NCBI GenBank assembly: GCA_017527205.1
Contig: JAFXQK010000006.1
Location: forward strand, 1 to 64,000
Length of the DNA stretch: 64,000 nt
Direction: 5' to 3'
Source of the DNA: Lachnospiraceae bacterium
Lineage (GTDB): Bacteria; Bacillota; Clostridia; Lachnospirales; Lachnospiraceae
Part shown: piece by piece, positions 25,741-37,375 of the stretch
Numbering within the stretch: the first letter of the stretch is position 1
Layout: every line of letters starts with the position of its first letter
Notes under the pieces: generated by a model
The model's input: only the letters and a program-made list of their open reading frames with translations
Told to the model about the DNA's origin: nothing
The model's database searches: none
Position numbers and translations under genes: made by a program

Positions 25741-26841
25741 TCATACAGATCCGTTTTCTTGTAGACGGATTACCTGATCACGCTTTTCGAAAAGCACGCA
25801 GCCGCCTTTATGGTCGTCATTCAAGAGACCGCCATCAATCATGGACCGAAACAGCTTTGAGTTCATCGCCTCCCGCAGTGAGGTATCTTTTACGTTACAA
25901 TCTGAATATGGAGAAAATGGACAGGGCTCTGCCCCTCCACTTGAATTAATATGGAAAAATCCACGTCCCGCGGCGATGCATCCTCCAGAGCTCTTCTCAT
26001 CCCCTGGAAAAGAAACAAATACCATCTCTGGATGCTCTGTCCGAAGTCTTTCAATCTCTCCCTTTAAATACTCTCTTTCCTCATCACCAGGCGCGAGCTC
26101 GCTGCTTTCCTCGGTTACCGGTACAAACTCGACAAAGATCACCGCCTTACAGCCCTTCTCCGAAAGCATTCTCACGAATTCCTCCGATGACACGCCCTGA
26201 TAGTTTTCGGTTGTCACAGTTACCGATACTCCGAAGATCAGACCCCTTTTATCCAATTCATCCATATTGGAAACGAGCTTGTCATAGACTCCTTCCCCTC
26301 TTCTGGCATCCGTAATGTCTTTATTTCCTTCGATGCTCATGATGGGAACGATATTCCTGCACTTGTCAAAAAGTTCAAAGTATTTCTCTCCCATAAACGT
26401 GCCGTTCGTAAATACGGGGAAAAGAATATTCGAATGTTTACCCGCCGCATCGATCACGCCCTTCCGAAGAAGCGGCTCTCCGCCGGCAAGCAGGATGAAG
26501 CTCACACCGAGATCATCTGCCTCATCAAAGATCCTGCTCCATTCTTCATCCGATAGCTGAGCGACTGGGGCTTCATCTGTTGTCGCATGATTGCATCTTG
26601 AATAACAGCCTGCGCAGTGCAGGTTACAGCTACTCGTAATGCTGGCGATAAGAAACGGAGGAACGTGTTCGCCCTTTTTTTCCATGGCGGAACGCTTCTT
26701 GGATGCAGCCTTGCTTGCAGCAGCAAACCTTACCATATAAGCACTCTCACGCGGATTTTTCAATGTGGCTCTTAAGGAATCCGTAACAATTCTTTCCACC
26801 CCATGTGTCATATACTCTTGGATATCAAATTCTTTTTCCAT
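25741..26841 (-). CDS. radical SAM protein with SPASM-like C-terminus
   Basis: A 366-residue radical SAM enzyme. The iron-sulphur motif is CNLHCAGC (CxxxCxxC) at about 73-80, followed by ILLAGGEPLLRKGV. The C-terminal part has GGCIAAGRGFFHINSSGG and AEPCPFSPYSDCNV, resembling the auxiliary-cluster SPASM region. No maturase target peptide is seen nearby. It is the last gene of a MarR-flavodoxin-radical SAM set. Flavodoxin can supply electrons to radical SAM enzymes, so the pairing may be functional. Substrate unknown. Confidence 0.9.
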   Translation of the reverse strand: MEKEFDIQEYMTHGVERIVTDSLRATLKNPRESAYMVRFAAASKAASKKRSAMEKKGEHVPPFLIASITSSCNLHCAGCYSRCNHATTDEAPVAQLSDEEWSRIFDEADDLGVSFILLAGGEPLLRKGVIDAAGKHSNILFPVFTNGTFMGEKYFELFDKCRNIVPIMSIEGNKDITDARRGEGVYDKLVSNMDELDKRGLIFGVSVTVTTENYQGVSSEEFVRMLSEKGCKAVIFVEFVPVTEESSELAPGDEEREYLKGEIERLRTEHPEMVFVSFPGDEKSSGGCIAAGRGFFHINSSGGAEPCPFSPYSDCNVKDTSLREAMNSKLFRSMIDGGLLNDDHKGGCVLFEKRDQVIRLQENGSV

Positions 26842-26925
26842 CTATGGCGCTCCTCATTTCCTTCGAAATAGCTCTTGCGGTAATTTCTCTACGCCTGTCT
26901 AATCTAGACGACGCATTGTTCTCCA

Positions 26926-27333
26926 TTATTTGAACTGCTTTACAAACTCTACTGCTGCCTTGACGTCATCCTCGTTAGGTCTTCCCTTATGAAGTCCCTT
27001 AAACTCACCCTTGCAGTGGAACTCTCTTTCATCCATCGCTATTCCGACCTTATCCGCTTCTGCCTTAACCTTCTTATAGGTTGAATTCAGCATAGCCGCG
27101 GAGCCAAAATTCACGATTTTTCCAACCTTCTCTTTATCAAGAGACAAAACAAAGCTTCTTACCTCTGGATCAATCGTAAAAGCATAGTAGGAATTTCCAA
27201 GAAAGAGCAAGTCAACCGGCTCCGTAATCGCCTCACTAATTGGAAGGGCCTCAACGCCCAATTCCTTTGCCATGGCATCTGCCAGCCTCTTGGTATTTCC
27301 TGTTTTCGTATAATATCTTACTGCAAATTTCAT
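26926..27333 (-). CDS. flavodoxin-like protein
   Basis: A 135-residue flavodoxin-fold protein. The phosphate-binding loop YYTKTGNTKRLADAM is at about 7-21, and LLFLGNSYYAFTIDPEVRSF follows in the second FMN region. It is a short-chain type without other domains. It is an electron carrier or a quinone/FMN-related protein by family. It lies 18 bp after the MarR gene and 84 bp before the radical SAM gene, all in one direction, so it may be the electron donor to the latter. Confidence 0.88.
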   Translation of the reverse strand: MKFAVRYYTKTGNTKRLADAMAKELGVEALPISEAITEPVDLLFLGNSYYAFTIDPEVRSFVLSLDKEKVGKIVNFGSAAMLNSTYKKVKAEADKVGIAMDEREFHCKGEFKGLHKGRPNEDDVKAAVEFVKQFK

Positions 27334-27351
27334 GATCGTACCTCCCTCGTA

Positions 27352-27783
27352 TCATTTCTCTAAAAACTGATATAGTAACCTGTATAACTCTTTTGCCTCT
27401 TGCTCCGTCAGTGGTGATCTGCACTCTGAGAGCTTATTCGGTATGTCTTTGCATTTTTCCTTCAGCTCATTTCCTTTTTCCGTAATGCTTATCAGCGTGA
27501 TTCTCTCATCCTCTTCGGAACGCTTCCTCGTCACATACCCTTCCTTTTCCAATCTTTTCAAAAGGGGGGTCAAAGTGCCTGCATCAAGATGAAGAATCTC
27601 TCCAAGCTGCCCCACGTTCACGCTTTCCTTATCCCAAAGAACCATAAAAACGATATACTGCGTATAGGTAAGTCCTAAAGGCTTAAGGTAAGGATTGTAA
27701 GCATTCACGATCTTTCTTGCACATGCATACAACGGAAAACAAAGCTGATTTTCAAGTTTTAACTGTTCATATTCCTGTGACAT
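27352..27783 (-). CDS. MarR-family regulator, OhrR-like
   Basis: A 143-residue MarR winged-helix repressor. The N-terminal segment NQLCFPLYACARKIVNAYNP contains a Cys at position 15, at the place of the peroxide-sensing Cys of OhrR. The wing is LKRLEKEGYVTRKRSEEDER. Two further cysteines (20 and 120) could form a disulphide. It heads the three-gene operon and has a near-consensus promoter with a dyad in the spacer, which suggests autorepression relieved by oxidants. No ohr gene is in the window. Confidence 0.92.
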   Translation of the reverse strand: MSQEYEQLKLENQLCFPLYACARKIVNAYNPYLKPLGLTYTQYIVFMVLWDKESVNVGQLGEILHLDAGTLTPLLKRLEKEGYVTRKRSEEDERITLISITEKGNELKEKCKDIPNKLSECRSPLTEQEAKELYRLLYQFLEK

Positions 27784-27812
27784 TTTTTTCCCTCTCTTAT
27801 ACCTTTTTTCAT

Positions 27813-27841
27813 ATTATATTGTGTCAAATATATTATGTCAA
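27813..27841 (-). promoter_or_regulatory. near-consensus sigma-A promoter of the MarR operon
   Basis: On the minus strand TTGACA (27841-27836), 17 bp, TATAAT (27818-27813): a consensus promoter. The spacer repeats TTGACACAA, and ATATTGTG/CAAATATA form an imperfect dyad that could be the MarR operator. Confidence 0.8.
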
Positions 27842-27850
27842 GAGTAAATT

Positions 27851-27894
27851 AAAAAAAGCTACCTGCTTTGCAAAGATTTGCATTGCAGGTAGCC
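27851..27894 (-). terminator. terminator of gyrA
   Basis: On the minus strand GGCTACCTGCAATGCAAA pairs with the inverse GCAAAGCAGGTAGC and is followed by seven T, 18 bp after the gyrA stop codon. Confidence 0.88.
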
Positions 27895-27911
27895 ATATTC
27901 ATTGCTTAAAT

Positions 27912-30536
27912 TTACTCGTCCTCTTCTTCCTTCGGAAGGTTGATCTCCTTGTCGGGATCGTCCTCGACGTCCTCTAGGAAGCTCCTCTCGGCACCTTGCT
28001 CGGACTCGGCATATTCCGCCTCCACGCTGGCTTCCGCATCCTCGATGTTGTCAAATTCCTGATTTCCGTCAGAAATTTTCTCGCGAACCTTTGCGATCTG
28101 AGCGATCTTAACGCCATCCTTAAGGTTCATCATCTTTACGCCGGACGTGATTCTTCCAAGCTTGGAGATGTCCTGCATTCTCAGCTGGATAATGATGCCC
28201 TCGGTAGTGATCATCATGATCTCATTGTCATCATTCACGGCCTTTACGCCGACAACATAGCCTGTCTTTTCCGTGATCTTATAGCACTTCACGCCCTTAC
28301 CGCCACGCTTTTGTACATGAAACTCATTTAGGTAAGTACGCTTTCCAAGACCGTTTTCAGAGACGATCAGCAGGGAATCACCCTGGCATTCTAGCTGCAT
28401 GCCAATGATCTCATCCTGATCCTCCAGGTTCATGCCGATGACACCCATGGAGGTTCTTCCGGTCGGACGTACGTCAGTCTCCTTAAAGCGGATGCACTGG
28501 CCAAACTTTGTCACAAGGAAGATTTCGTCATCATTCTTGGTCGTCTTTACTTCAATCAGCTCATCATCATCCCTAAGGTTGATGGCGGCAAGACCATTCT
28601 TTCTGACGTTTTCATATTCCACGAGGGAGGTCTTCTTTACAATGCCCTTGCGGGTTACCATAAAGAGGTTCTTTTCCTCCTCATATTCCTTGATCGGAAT
28701 CATTGCGGTAATCTTCTCACCAGCATTGAGCTGCAGGAGATTCACAATCGCCGTTCCTCTCGCAGTTCTTCCGGCTTCGGGAATTTCGTAAGCCTTTAAG
28801 CGGTACACACGGCCCATATTGGTAAAGAAGTTCAGGTAATGATGATTTGTCGTCATCAGCAGATCCTCGATATAGTCATCCTCGATGGTCTGCATGCCCT
28901 TAATACCTTTTCCGCCACGGTTCTGCGCCTTGAAATTATCCACCGTCATGCGCTTGATGTAGCCAAGCTTTGTCATGGCGATTACGGTATTTTCGTGAGG
29001 AATCATGTCCTCGATGGAGATGTCAAACTCATCAAAGCCGATCTTACTTCTTCTGTCATCGCCATATTTGATCGCAATGATTTGGATTTCCTCCTTGATG
29101 ACGCCAAGAAGAAGCTTTTCATCTGCAAGAATGGCCTTTAATTCAGCGATTCTTGCAACGAGCTCCTTGTGCTCGTCCTCAAGCTTAGCTCTCTCCAAGC
29201 CTGTCAACGCACGCAGTCTCATGTCAACAATGGCCTGCGCCTGCACGTCGGAAAGTTCAAAGCGCTCAATCAGGCGATCCTTTGCTTCCTGCGTATTCTG
29301 GCTGCTTCGGATAATGGAAATGACTTCGTCAATGAAATCCAGTGCCTTTAAGAGACCCTGTAAAATGTGATCTCGTTCCTCCGCCTTATTTAAATCATAC
29401 TTGGTGCGGCGGGTAACGACGTCCTCCTGATGCTTAATGTAGTAATTCAGCATATCAAGGAGGCTCATGACCTTAGGTTCATTATTTACCAGCGCGAGCA
29501 TAATCACGCCAAAGGTATCCTGCAGCTGGGTATGCTTATAAAGTTGGTTCAAAACGACGTTCGGATTGGCATCACGGCGAAGCTCAATGACAACTCTGAC
29601 ACCCTCGCGGTTGGACTCATCGCGGATGTCCGTAATGCCGTCGATTTTCTTTAGTTTAACGAGCTCGGCAATCTTGATGATCAGATTTGCCTTGTTCACC
29701 ATGTAGGGAAGCTCCGTGGCAATGATCTGATTCTTTCCGTTGGGAAGCGTCTCGATATTGGTCACGGCACGCACGCGAATCTTGCCACGGCCCGTGCGAT
29801 AGGCTTCTTCGCAGCCTTTGGTACCAAGAATTAAGCCACCCGTCGGAAAATCCGGTGCCTTGACGATCTCTAAAATTTCATCGATGGAGGTCTCACGGTT
29901 TTCCTGAATCTTATTGTCAATAATTTTGACAACGGCCTGTACGACCTCACGAAGATTGTGAGGCGGAATGTTCGTCGCCATACCGACGGCAATACCCGTG
30001 GTACCGTTTACCAAAAGGTTCGGATAACGTGAGGGAAGAACAACAGGCTCTTTTTCGGTGTCATCAAAGTTCGGTACAAAGTCTACGGTATCCTTTCCGA
30101 TGTCAGCGAGGAGCTCCATACTGATCTTAGAAAGCCTTGCCTCCGTGTAACGCATGGCAGCCGCACCGTCTCCGTCCATGGATCCAAAGTTACCATGGCC
30201 ATCCACCAAGGGATATCTGGTATTCCAATCCTGCGCCATGTTAACCAATGCGCCGTAGATGGAGCTGTCACCATGGGGATGGTATTTACCCATGGTATCA
30301 CCGACAATACGCGCACTCTTACGATGCGGCTTGTCAGGACCGTTATTCAACTCAATCATGGAATAAAGCACACGTCTTTGCACTGGCTTTAAGCCATCGC
30401 GCACGTCCGGAAGGGCTCGCGCCGCAATAACGCTCATGGCATAATCGATATAGAATGTTTCCATTCTTTCTTTCAGATCAACCTCATGAATCTTATCAAA
30501 TTCACTTGGCTTCTGATCAAAAATATCGTCGTTCAT
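27912..30536 (-). CDS. gyrA: DNA gyrase subunit A
   Basis: An 874-residue gyrase A subunit: DNA cleavage and reunion half of the ATP-dependent supercoiling enzyme. The catalytic Tyr130 is in [33 protein letters not shown] is the quinolone-determining segment. The C-terminal beta-pinwheel (about 500-820) has [12 protein letters not shown] and a GyrA box [11 protein letters not shown]. The end is a long acidic tail. A GTG at 30557 is in frame, but AGAGGA sits just before the ATG at 30536, so that start is used. It follows gyrB after 44 bp, as in most Firmicutes. Confidence 0.98.
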   Translation of the reverse strand: MNDDIFDQKPSEFDKIHEVDLKERMETFYIDYAMSVIAARALPDVRDGLKPVQRRVLYSMIELNNGPDKPHRKSARIVGDTMGKYHPHGDSSIYGALVNMAQDWNTRYPLVDGHGNFGSMDGDGAAAMRYTEARLSKISMELLADIGKDTVDFVPNFDDTEKEPVVLPSRYPNLLVNGTTGIAVGMATNIPPHNLREVVQAVVKIIDNKIQENRETSIDEILEIVKAPDFPTGGLILGTKGCEEAYRTGRGKIRVRAVTNIETLPNGKNQIIATELPYMVNKANLIIKIAELVKLKKIDGITDIRDESNREGVRVVIELRRDANPNVVLNQLYKHTQLQDTFGVIMLALVNNEPKVMSLLDMLNYYIKHQEDVVTRRTKYDLNKAEERDHILQGLLKALDFIDEVISIIRSSQNTQEAKDRLIERFELSDVQAQAIVDMRLRALTGLERAKLEDEHKELVARIAELKAILADEKLLLGVIKEEIQIIAIKYGDDRRSKIGFDEFDISIEDMIPHENTVIAMTKLGYIKRMTVDNFKAQNRGGKGIKGMQTIEDDYIEDLLMTTNHHYLNFFTNMGRVYRLKAYEIPEAGRTARGTAIVNLLQLNAGEKITAMIPIKEYEEEKNLFMVTRKGIVKKTSLVEYENVRKNGLAAINLRDDDELIEVKTTKNDDEIFLVTKFGQCIRFKETDVRPTGRTSMGVIGMNLEDQDEIIGMQLECQGDSLLIVSENGLGKRTYLNEFHVQKRGGKGVKCYKITEKTGYVVGVKAVNDDNEIMMITTEGIIIQLRMQDISKLGRITSGVKMMNLKDGVKIAQIAKVREKISDGNQEFDNIEDAEASVEAEYAESEQGAERSFLEDVEDDPDKEINLPKEEEDE

Positions 30537-30580
30537 GGTTCCTCTTTCTGTCTGCACAGACTAAAGTAATTTTTTATAAA

Positions 30581-32782
<2,202 letters not shown>

Positions 32783-32863
32783 CTAACATGCTCCTTAAAT
32801 ATCTCTAATAAATTCTCAATCGCTAATAAATTTTCAATATCTCAAAATCACGTTCCAAAAACA

Positions 32864-33952
32864 TTAATTATTCATGATATCTACCGTCCCGTTTGTGACT
32901 TTGTAAACTCTGTCGATCTCAAACCGATTGTTTACAAATTCCTCCAAACCAGTACAGGTAATGATTGTCTGAATCGTTCCAATACTGTTTAACAAATAAT
33001 TTTGGCGATTGCTGTCAAGCTCCGACAACACGTCATCCAACAAAAGAATTGGCGTATCCTTCGTAATTTTCTTTACCAATTCTATTTCCGAAAGCTTTAA
33101 GGACAATGCTGCCGTCCTCTGCTGACCCTGAGAACCAAATTTCCGAATGTCAACGTCCCCGATTAAGAAGGAAAAATCATCCCTGTGAGGACCAACCGTC
33201 GTCATTTTTGAACGAACGTCTCTCTCCTGATTTTCCTGAAGCTTTTTCTCAAAAGCATCCATCTCCACGTCAGGTTCGTATACAATCTTAATTTTCTCCC
33301 GGCCGCCGGAAAGACTATAATGTATCCCCTCAATAATTTCATTGAGCTGCTCAACAAAAAGCTTTCTTCTCTCAATGATTTTACTTCCATAGGAAACCAG
33401 CTGCATGTCCCAAATATTTAAGGTCTCCCGAAGCTGAGGATTAAAATACATGTCCTTCAGCAGGGTATTTCGCTGATCTACAATCTTGTTGTAATTACTC
33501 AGATTATAAAAATAAAAGCTGTCCAGCTGGCAAAGCTCCATGTCAACAAAGCGTCTTCTCTCAGAAGGACCGTTTTTAATGATTCCAAGATCCTCCGGCG
33601 AAAAGAACACCACGTTACAAAGACCAATTAAATCAGCGGCCTTTTTTACCCTTTGTCCATCAATGGCAAGTCCCTTCGACTTATTTTTTCGAAGATGCAT
33701 GTCAATACGGGTATCCACGTTTTCTTTTTCAATCACTGTCCTAATGTGAGCTTCTTCCTTATCGAAATTGATAATATCCCTATCCTTGCTGCCCTTATGG
33801 GACTTTGTCGTGGCAGAAACATAAATGGCTTCCAGGATATTGGTCTTTCCCTGCGCATTATCCCCATACAAAATATTTGTTCCAGGACTAAATTCCAAGG
33901 AAAGATGATCATAATTTCGGTAATCAGACAACTCTATGGATTTAATGATCAT
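32864..33952 (-). CDS. recF: DNA replication and repair protein RecF
   Basis: A 362-residue SMC-like ATPase that helps load RecA at gaps. Walker A GDNAQGKTNIL (about 31-41), the signature region FGSQGQQRTAALSLKL and Walker B PILLLDDVLSELD are all present. Gene order dnaN-S4-recF-gyrB is the standard Firmicutes one. Its ATG overlaps the end of the S4 gene by four bases (ATGA), indicating translational coupling. The 84 bp before gyrB contain only AATAAATTYTCAAT repeats. Confidence 0.97.
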   Translation of the reverse strand: MIIKSIELSDYRNYDHLSLEFSPGTNILYGDNAQGKTNILEAIYVSATTKSHKGSKDRDIINFDKEEAHIRTVIEKENVDTRIDMHLRKNKSKGLAIDGQRVKKAADLIGLCNVVFFSPEDLGIIKNGPSERRRFVDMELCQLDSFYFYNLSNYNKIVDQRNTLLKDMYFNPQLRETLNIWDMQLVSYGSKIIERRKLFVEQLNEIIEGIHYSLSGGREKIKIVYEPDVEMDAFEKKLQENQERDVRSKMTTVGPHRDDFSFLIGDVDIRKFGSQGQQRTAALSLKLSEIELVKKITKDTPILLLDDVLSELDSNRQNYLLNSIGTIQTIITCTGLEEFVNNRFEIDRVYKVTNGTVDIMNN

Positions 33953-34164
33953 GCCTTTTGCTCCACTTTTACTTTACTGCCCTGATATTCCACAATATCT
34001 CCAGCCACAATCTTCCGACCTCTTCTGGTATCAATTTCTCCATTGACCTTTACAAGTCCGTCCTGGATCACAAGCTTTGCATCCACGCCGGATTCAACCA
34101 GCCCCGCCAGCTTCAAAACCTGTCCCAGCTTAATAAATTCATCCTTAATCCTAACAACTTCCAT
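33949..34164 (-). CDS. yaaA: small S4-domain RNA-binding protein (YaaA/RlbA type)
   Basis: A 71-residue protein made of one S4 domain: EFIKLGQVLKLAGLVESGVD then AKLVIQDGLVKVNGEIDTRRG and GDIVEYQGSKVKVE. It is the usual small gene between dnaN and recF. Its product probably binds rRNA or a ribosome-assembly intermediate. It overlaps recF by four bases. It is separated from dnaN by 418 bp filled with two palindromic elements, which is unusual, since dnaN and this gene are normally adjacent. Confidence 0.93.
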   Translation of the reverse strand: MEVVRIKDEFIKLGQVLKLAGLVESGVDAKLVIQDGLVKVNGEIDTRRGRKIVAGDIVEYQGSKVKVEQKA

Positions 34165-34189
34165 ATACTTCCCCTTAGAAATATGCAGA

Positions 34190-34263
34190 ACTCGGGGCTT
34201 TGGACTTTATAGTCTTTCCACTAACCATTTGACCTGGAAAGACCATAAAGTCCATCCCCTCGA
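34190..34263. repeat. ACTCGGGG-family palindrome A
   Basis: Starts AACTCGGGG and ends CCCCTCGA, with an inner stem TTTGGACTTTAT / ATAAAGTCCA and GTCTTTCCA / TGGAAAGAC around a loop containing CATTTGACC. Ends and loop match the element at 55601-55675; the stem sequence differs. It lies about 25 bp upstream of the S4 gene, in its leader. Confidence 0.75.
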
Positions 34264-34398
34264 AATATCGTACAATCTAACTTATTATTAATAAAATGAT
34301 AAATAACTTAAAATAATAGCTATAAAAAATTATACTCTATATCGTATATTTATTTATGTTATCTATGATCTGTCATAGATTTCTACGACTTTTCCATA

Positions 34399-34581
34399 CC
34401 TCGAGGGGTCGTTTTAACCATGTCTCTACGGCATGTGTTCCAGCCGTCAGTACTTAGTTGGCGTATGCTGTCGGAGCCGTCACAATGTGACGGTTTCGAT
34501 CAGCGACAACTTAGTACTGATACGGCGAACCCATAGCGCGAGCGTGCCGTAGAGACATGATTAAATACAGACCCCGAGTTT
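34399..34581. repeat. ACTCGGGG-family palindrome B with nested giant-hairpin core
   Basis: On the minus strand it starts AACTCGGGGTC and ends GACCCCTCGAGG. Inside are 15-bp perfect arms CATGTCTCTACGGCA (34419-34433 with 34545-34559), then AGTACTTAGTTGG opposed by ACAACTTAGTACT, and an apical CCGTCAC/GTGACGG stem. The internal pattern resembles the core of the hairpins at 16.8 and 17.1 kb. It lies just downstream of the dnaN stop codon (about 20 bp). Confidence 0.75.
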
Positions 34582-34582
34582 A

Positions 34583-35692
34583 TCAAGAAACCGTCGTAAA
34601 GTTTACGGGAAGAACCAGATAAATATACGACTCCTCCTCGTTCTTGATGAAGCAAGGTGCTTTGGAGTTCACCATGTAAAGATCCACTTCCTCATCATCA
34701 ATGACTCTCAGTGCATCAATCAAAAACTTTGGATTAAATCCAATCATTAAATCCTTTCCCTGCTTTTCAACGTCAATTTCTTCATTCATGCTGCCGAGGG
34801 TAGAATTAATTTTCAGTTCAATAAATCCATCCGTTATATTGATGATAATTGGCTTTTTGTCTCCCTCTTTCACAAGAAGGGTAGCTCTGTCGATACAGTT
34901 CAAAAGCTCCTTCTTATTGACTCTGACCTTGGTCTCATAATCGCTGGATAGCATCTGCTCAACCTTAAAATATTCACCCTCAATCAATCTGGAAACAACT
35001 AAGGTATCATCAAATTCAAATAAAATATGATTATTCGTAAAGGAAATGATCACGTCCTTATCCGCATCTCCGGGAATGATCTTAGAAATCTCATTCAAGG
35101 TCTTTCCTGGAACGATCAGACGAGCGGGTTCATAATGATCCTTAAGACTTATTTTACGAATGGAAATTCTATGGCCATCCAAAGAAACCACCTTTAGTTC
35201 ACTTCCATTAATCTCAAAGAGCTCACCAGTCATCAGCTTGTTATTTTCGTTGTCAGAGATGGAGAAGATCGTCTGACGGATCACTTCCTTCAGCGTAAAC
35301 TGGCTAATTAACACCTGATTGTTCTTCTCAACGATGGGAAGATACGAAAAATCCTCTCCTGATTTTCCAATGATGGTAAAATTCGCTTTTTCACACTTAA
35401 TAAAGGTTTTAAAGGATCCGTCAGATTCAATGGTAACGTCACTGTCAGGAAGCTTTCTAATAATGTCTAAGAACATCTTTGCGTCCAGAGCAATGATGCC
35501 TTTTTCAATAATGTCGCCTTCTATGACGGTTTCCATGCCAAGCTCCATGTCATTGGCAGTTAACTTTATCATATTTTTCGTACAATCTACAAGAATACAT
35601 TCAAGAATGGACATCGTCGTCTTATTAGGAACGGCCTTCGATACAATCTGTAATCCGGATAAAAGATTAGATTTAGAGCAAATAAATTTCAT
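34583..35692 (-). CDS. dnaN: DNA polymerase III sliding clamp (beta subunit)
   Basis: A 369-residue sliding clamp in three similar domains, starting MKFICSKSNLLSGLQIVSKA. Recognisable blocks are TANDMELGMET, LKVVSLDGHRISIRKISL and the C-terminal YLVLPVNF. AAGGGAG lies 11 nt before the ATG at 35692; ATGs at 35716 and 35701 are too close to or ahead of it and are not used. It is the second gene after dnaA, separated by about 280 bp that carry DnaA-box-like sites. Confidence 0.97.
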   Translation of the reverse strand: MKFICSKSNLLSGLQIVSKAVPNKTTMSILECILVDCTKNMIKLTANDMELGMETVIEGDIIEKGIIALDAKMFLDIIRKLPDSDVTIESDGSFKTFIKCEKANFTIIGKSGEDFSYLPIVEKNNQVLISQFTLKEVIRQTIFSISDNENNKLMTGELFEINGSELKVVSLDGHRISIRKISLKDHYEPARLIVPGKTLNEISKIIPGDADKDVIISFTNNHILFEFDDTLVVSRLIEGEYFKVEQMLSSDYETKVRVNKKELLNCIDRATLLVKEGDKKPIIINITDGFIELKINSTLGSMNEEIDVEKQGKDLMIGFNPKFLIDALRVIDDEEVDLYMVNSKAPCFIKNEEESYIYLVLPVNFTTVS

Positions 35693-35884
35693 AACGTGCA
35701 TATCTCCCTTCAGCATCTATTGTACCAGTCTGTGACCCCTATAGATAATAAATAAAAAAGAAAGATCGTATTCTTCTTAGTAATAGGAGTTGATATGTGC
35801 AAAACCACTCTTATTATACCATTTTTAAGGGAAAAATGGAATGAAAAACTAGTGAATAATTTAGGAAAAAGTCATTATTTTTCA

Positions 35885-35945
35885 AAAGTTATTCACAACC
35901 CATTTGAAACCAAAAATTCATGAAAAAAGTTATCGACATGCTTCC
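35885..35945. promoter_or_regulatory. DnaA-box-like cluster between dnaA and dnaN
   Basis: TTATTCACA (35889-35897) and TTATCGACA (35930-35938) are one mismatch each from the DnaA box TTATCCACA. They lie just downstream of dnaA. With the boxes upstream of dnaA they suggest a bipartite origin, as in Bacillus. Confidence 0.5.
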
Positions 35946-35971
35946 ACGTCCTGTTCTAATTCTTTCCACGT

Positions 35972-37351
35972 TTAGGATGGGTTTATCTTCTTTTCAATGA
36001 CCTCCAGCTTATTTTTCAGATCCTTATTGGTCTCCATTTCAGATTCAATCTTAGAGCATCCGTGGATGATGGTGGTATGGTCCTTTTTATTAAGAAGCTT
36101 TGCAATATTTGTGTATGAAGTATCCGTCAGCTTTCTGCAAAGATACATAATGATTTGCCTGGGCAAAACAAACTCTGCATTTCTCTTTTTTGAGGTAATG
36201 TCCTCTGATTTTACGCCAAAATGCTCAGAAACCACGTCTATAATCAAATTTGGAGTGATTTCATTGGTTTTGTTAGGATCAATCATGTCCTTTAAGGCTT
36301 CTTCCGCAACGGCCAGGGTGATGTCCTGATCGAGCTTATTGAGCTTTGCAAAGGCAACGATCTTATTAAATGCACCCTCCAGCTCACGAATGTTGGACTT
36401 AATGTTGTTTGCAATGTATTGAATGACTTCCTCAGAAATCTTCTTATCACAGGATTCTGCATTTTTCCGAAGAATGGCAACCTTTGTCTCATAATCAGGT
36501 GGCTGAATGTCTGCCGTCAGACCCCATTCGAATCTGGAACGGAAGCGCTCGTCTAAGGCACTCATCTGCTTTGGTGGCTTATCTGAGGAAAGAATGATCT
36601 GTTTTCCCGTGGCATGAAGGACGTTAAAGGTATTGAAAAATTCCTCCTGCGTACTTTCCTTACCGATAATGAACTGAACGTCATCGACCATCAAAACGTC
36701 AACGGTTCTATATTTTTCGCGAAGCTTCGTCATGGAAGCAGCATTACCACTACGAATGGATTCAATCACCTCATTCGTGAATTCCTCACTGGTGACATAG
36801 AGCACCTTCATATTGGGATGGTTGTCCAAAATCATGTGACCTATGGAATGCATTAAGTGAGTCTTTCCAAGTCCCGGACCTCCATAGAGATATAAAGGGT
36901 TGTAGGTGATCACAGGATAAGACTCTGCTACGGCCAAGGAAGAAGCATGTGCAAATTTATTGTTGCTACCAACGACAAAAGTATCAAAACGATATCTGGG
37001 AATCAGATTTGCATTTTCATGATTCACGTTATTCGTCATGGTATGGTCAGTACTCTTTTCCGCCGTCCCAGCGTTAAGATTGGAATTCTGACTGTTTTCC
37101 AATAAGAAATTTACTTCATAATTATGATCAAACATCTCCGTGATGGTTACTTTAAAGAAGTTTGTGAACTTCTTAGAGATGTAATCCAGGGCGCTCGCCT
37201 GATCGGAAGGAATCAAAATATTGACCACGTCATTCGTCACGTCGTGGAATTTCAATGATTCAATCCAAGTATGATAAGAAATGTCAGAGAGGTTGTATTC
37301 CCTTCTGACTGTTTCTTTAATGTCATTCCAGCTTTCTTTCATAATTTCCAT
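35972..37351 (-). CDS. dnaA: chromosomal replication initiator protein DnaA
   Basis: A replication initiator of about 459 residues. Domain I (N-terminal 85), a variable Asn/Ser linker, AAA+ domain with Walker A YGGPGLGKTHLMHS and Walker B VLMVDDVQFI, and DNA-binding domain IV with SYTNIAKLLNKKDHTTIIHG. It binds DnaA boxes and opens oriC. The exact start is uncertain: ATGs at 37375, 37351 and 37342 are in frame, and 37351 or 37342 fits the conserved start MKESWNDIKE better. The probable origin lies immediately upstream. Confidence 0.97.
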   Translation of the reverse strand: MEIMKESWNDIKETVRREYNLSDISYHTWIESLKFHDVTNDVVNILIPSDQASALDYISKKFTNFFKVTITEMFDHNYEVNFLLENSQNSNLNAGTAEKSTDHTMTNNVNHENANLIPRYRFDTFVVGSNNKFAHASSLAVAESYPVITYNPLYLYGGPGLGKTHLMHSIGHMILDNHPNMKVLYVTSEEFTNEVIESIRSGNAASMTKLREKYRTVDVLMVDDVQFIIGKESTQEEFFNTFNVLHATGKQIILSSDKPPKQMSALDERFRSRFEWGLTADIQPPDYETKVAILRKNAESCDKKISEEVIQYIANNIKSNIRELEGAFNKIVAFAKLNKLDQDITLAVAEEALKDMIDPNKTNEITPNLIIDVVSEHFGVKSEDITSKKRNAEFVLPRQIIMYLCRKLTDTSYTNIAKLLNKKDHTTIIHGCSKIESEMETNKDLKNKLEVIEKKINPS

Positions 37352-37375
37352 AAAAAAGTACCTAAACCTTCCCAA

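Noticed and set aside
30250..30300. Quinolone-resistance change in GyrA
   Set aside because: The Gly at the position of E. coli Asp87 appears to be the normal Clostridia residue, so it cannot be called a mutation.
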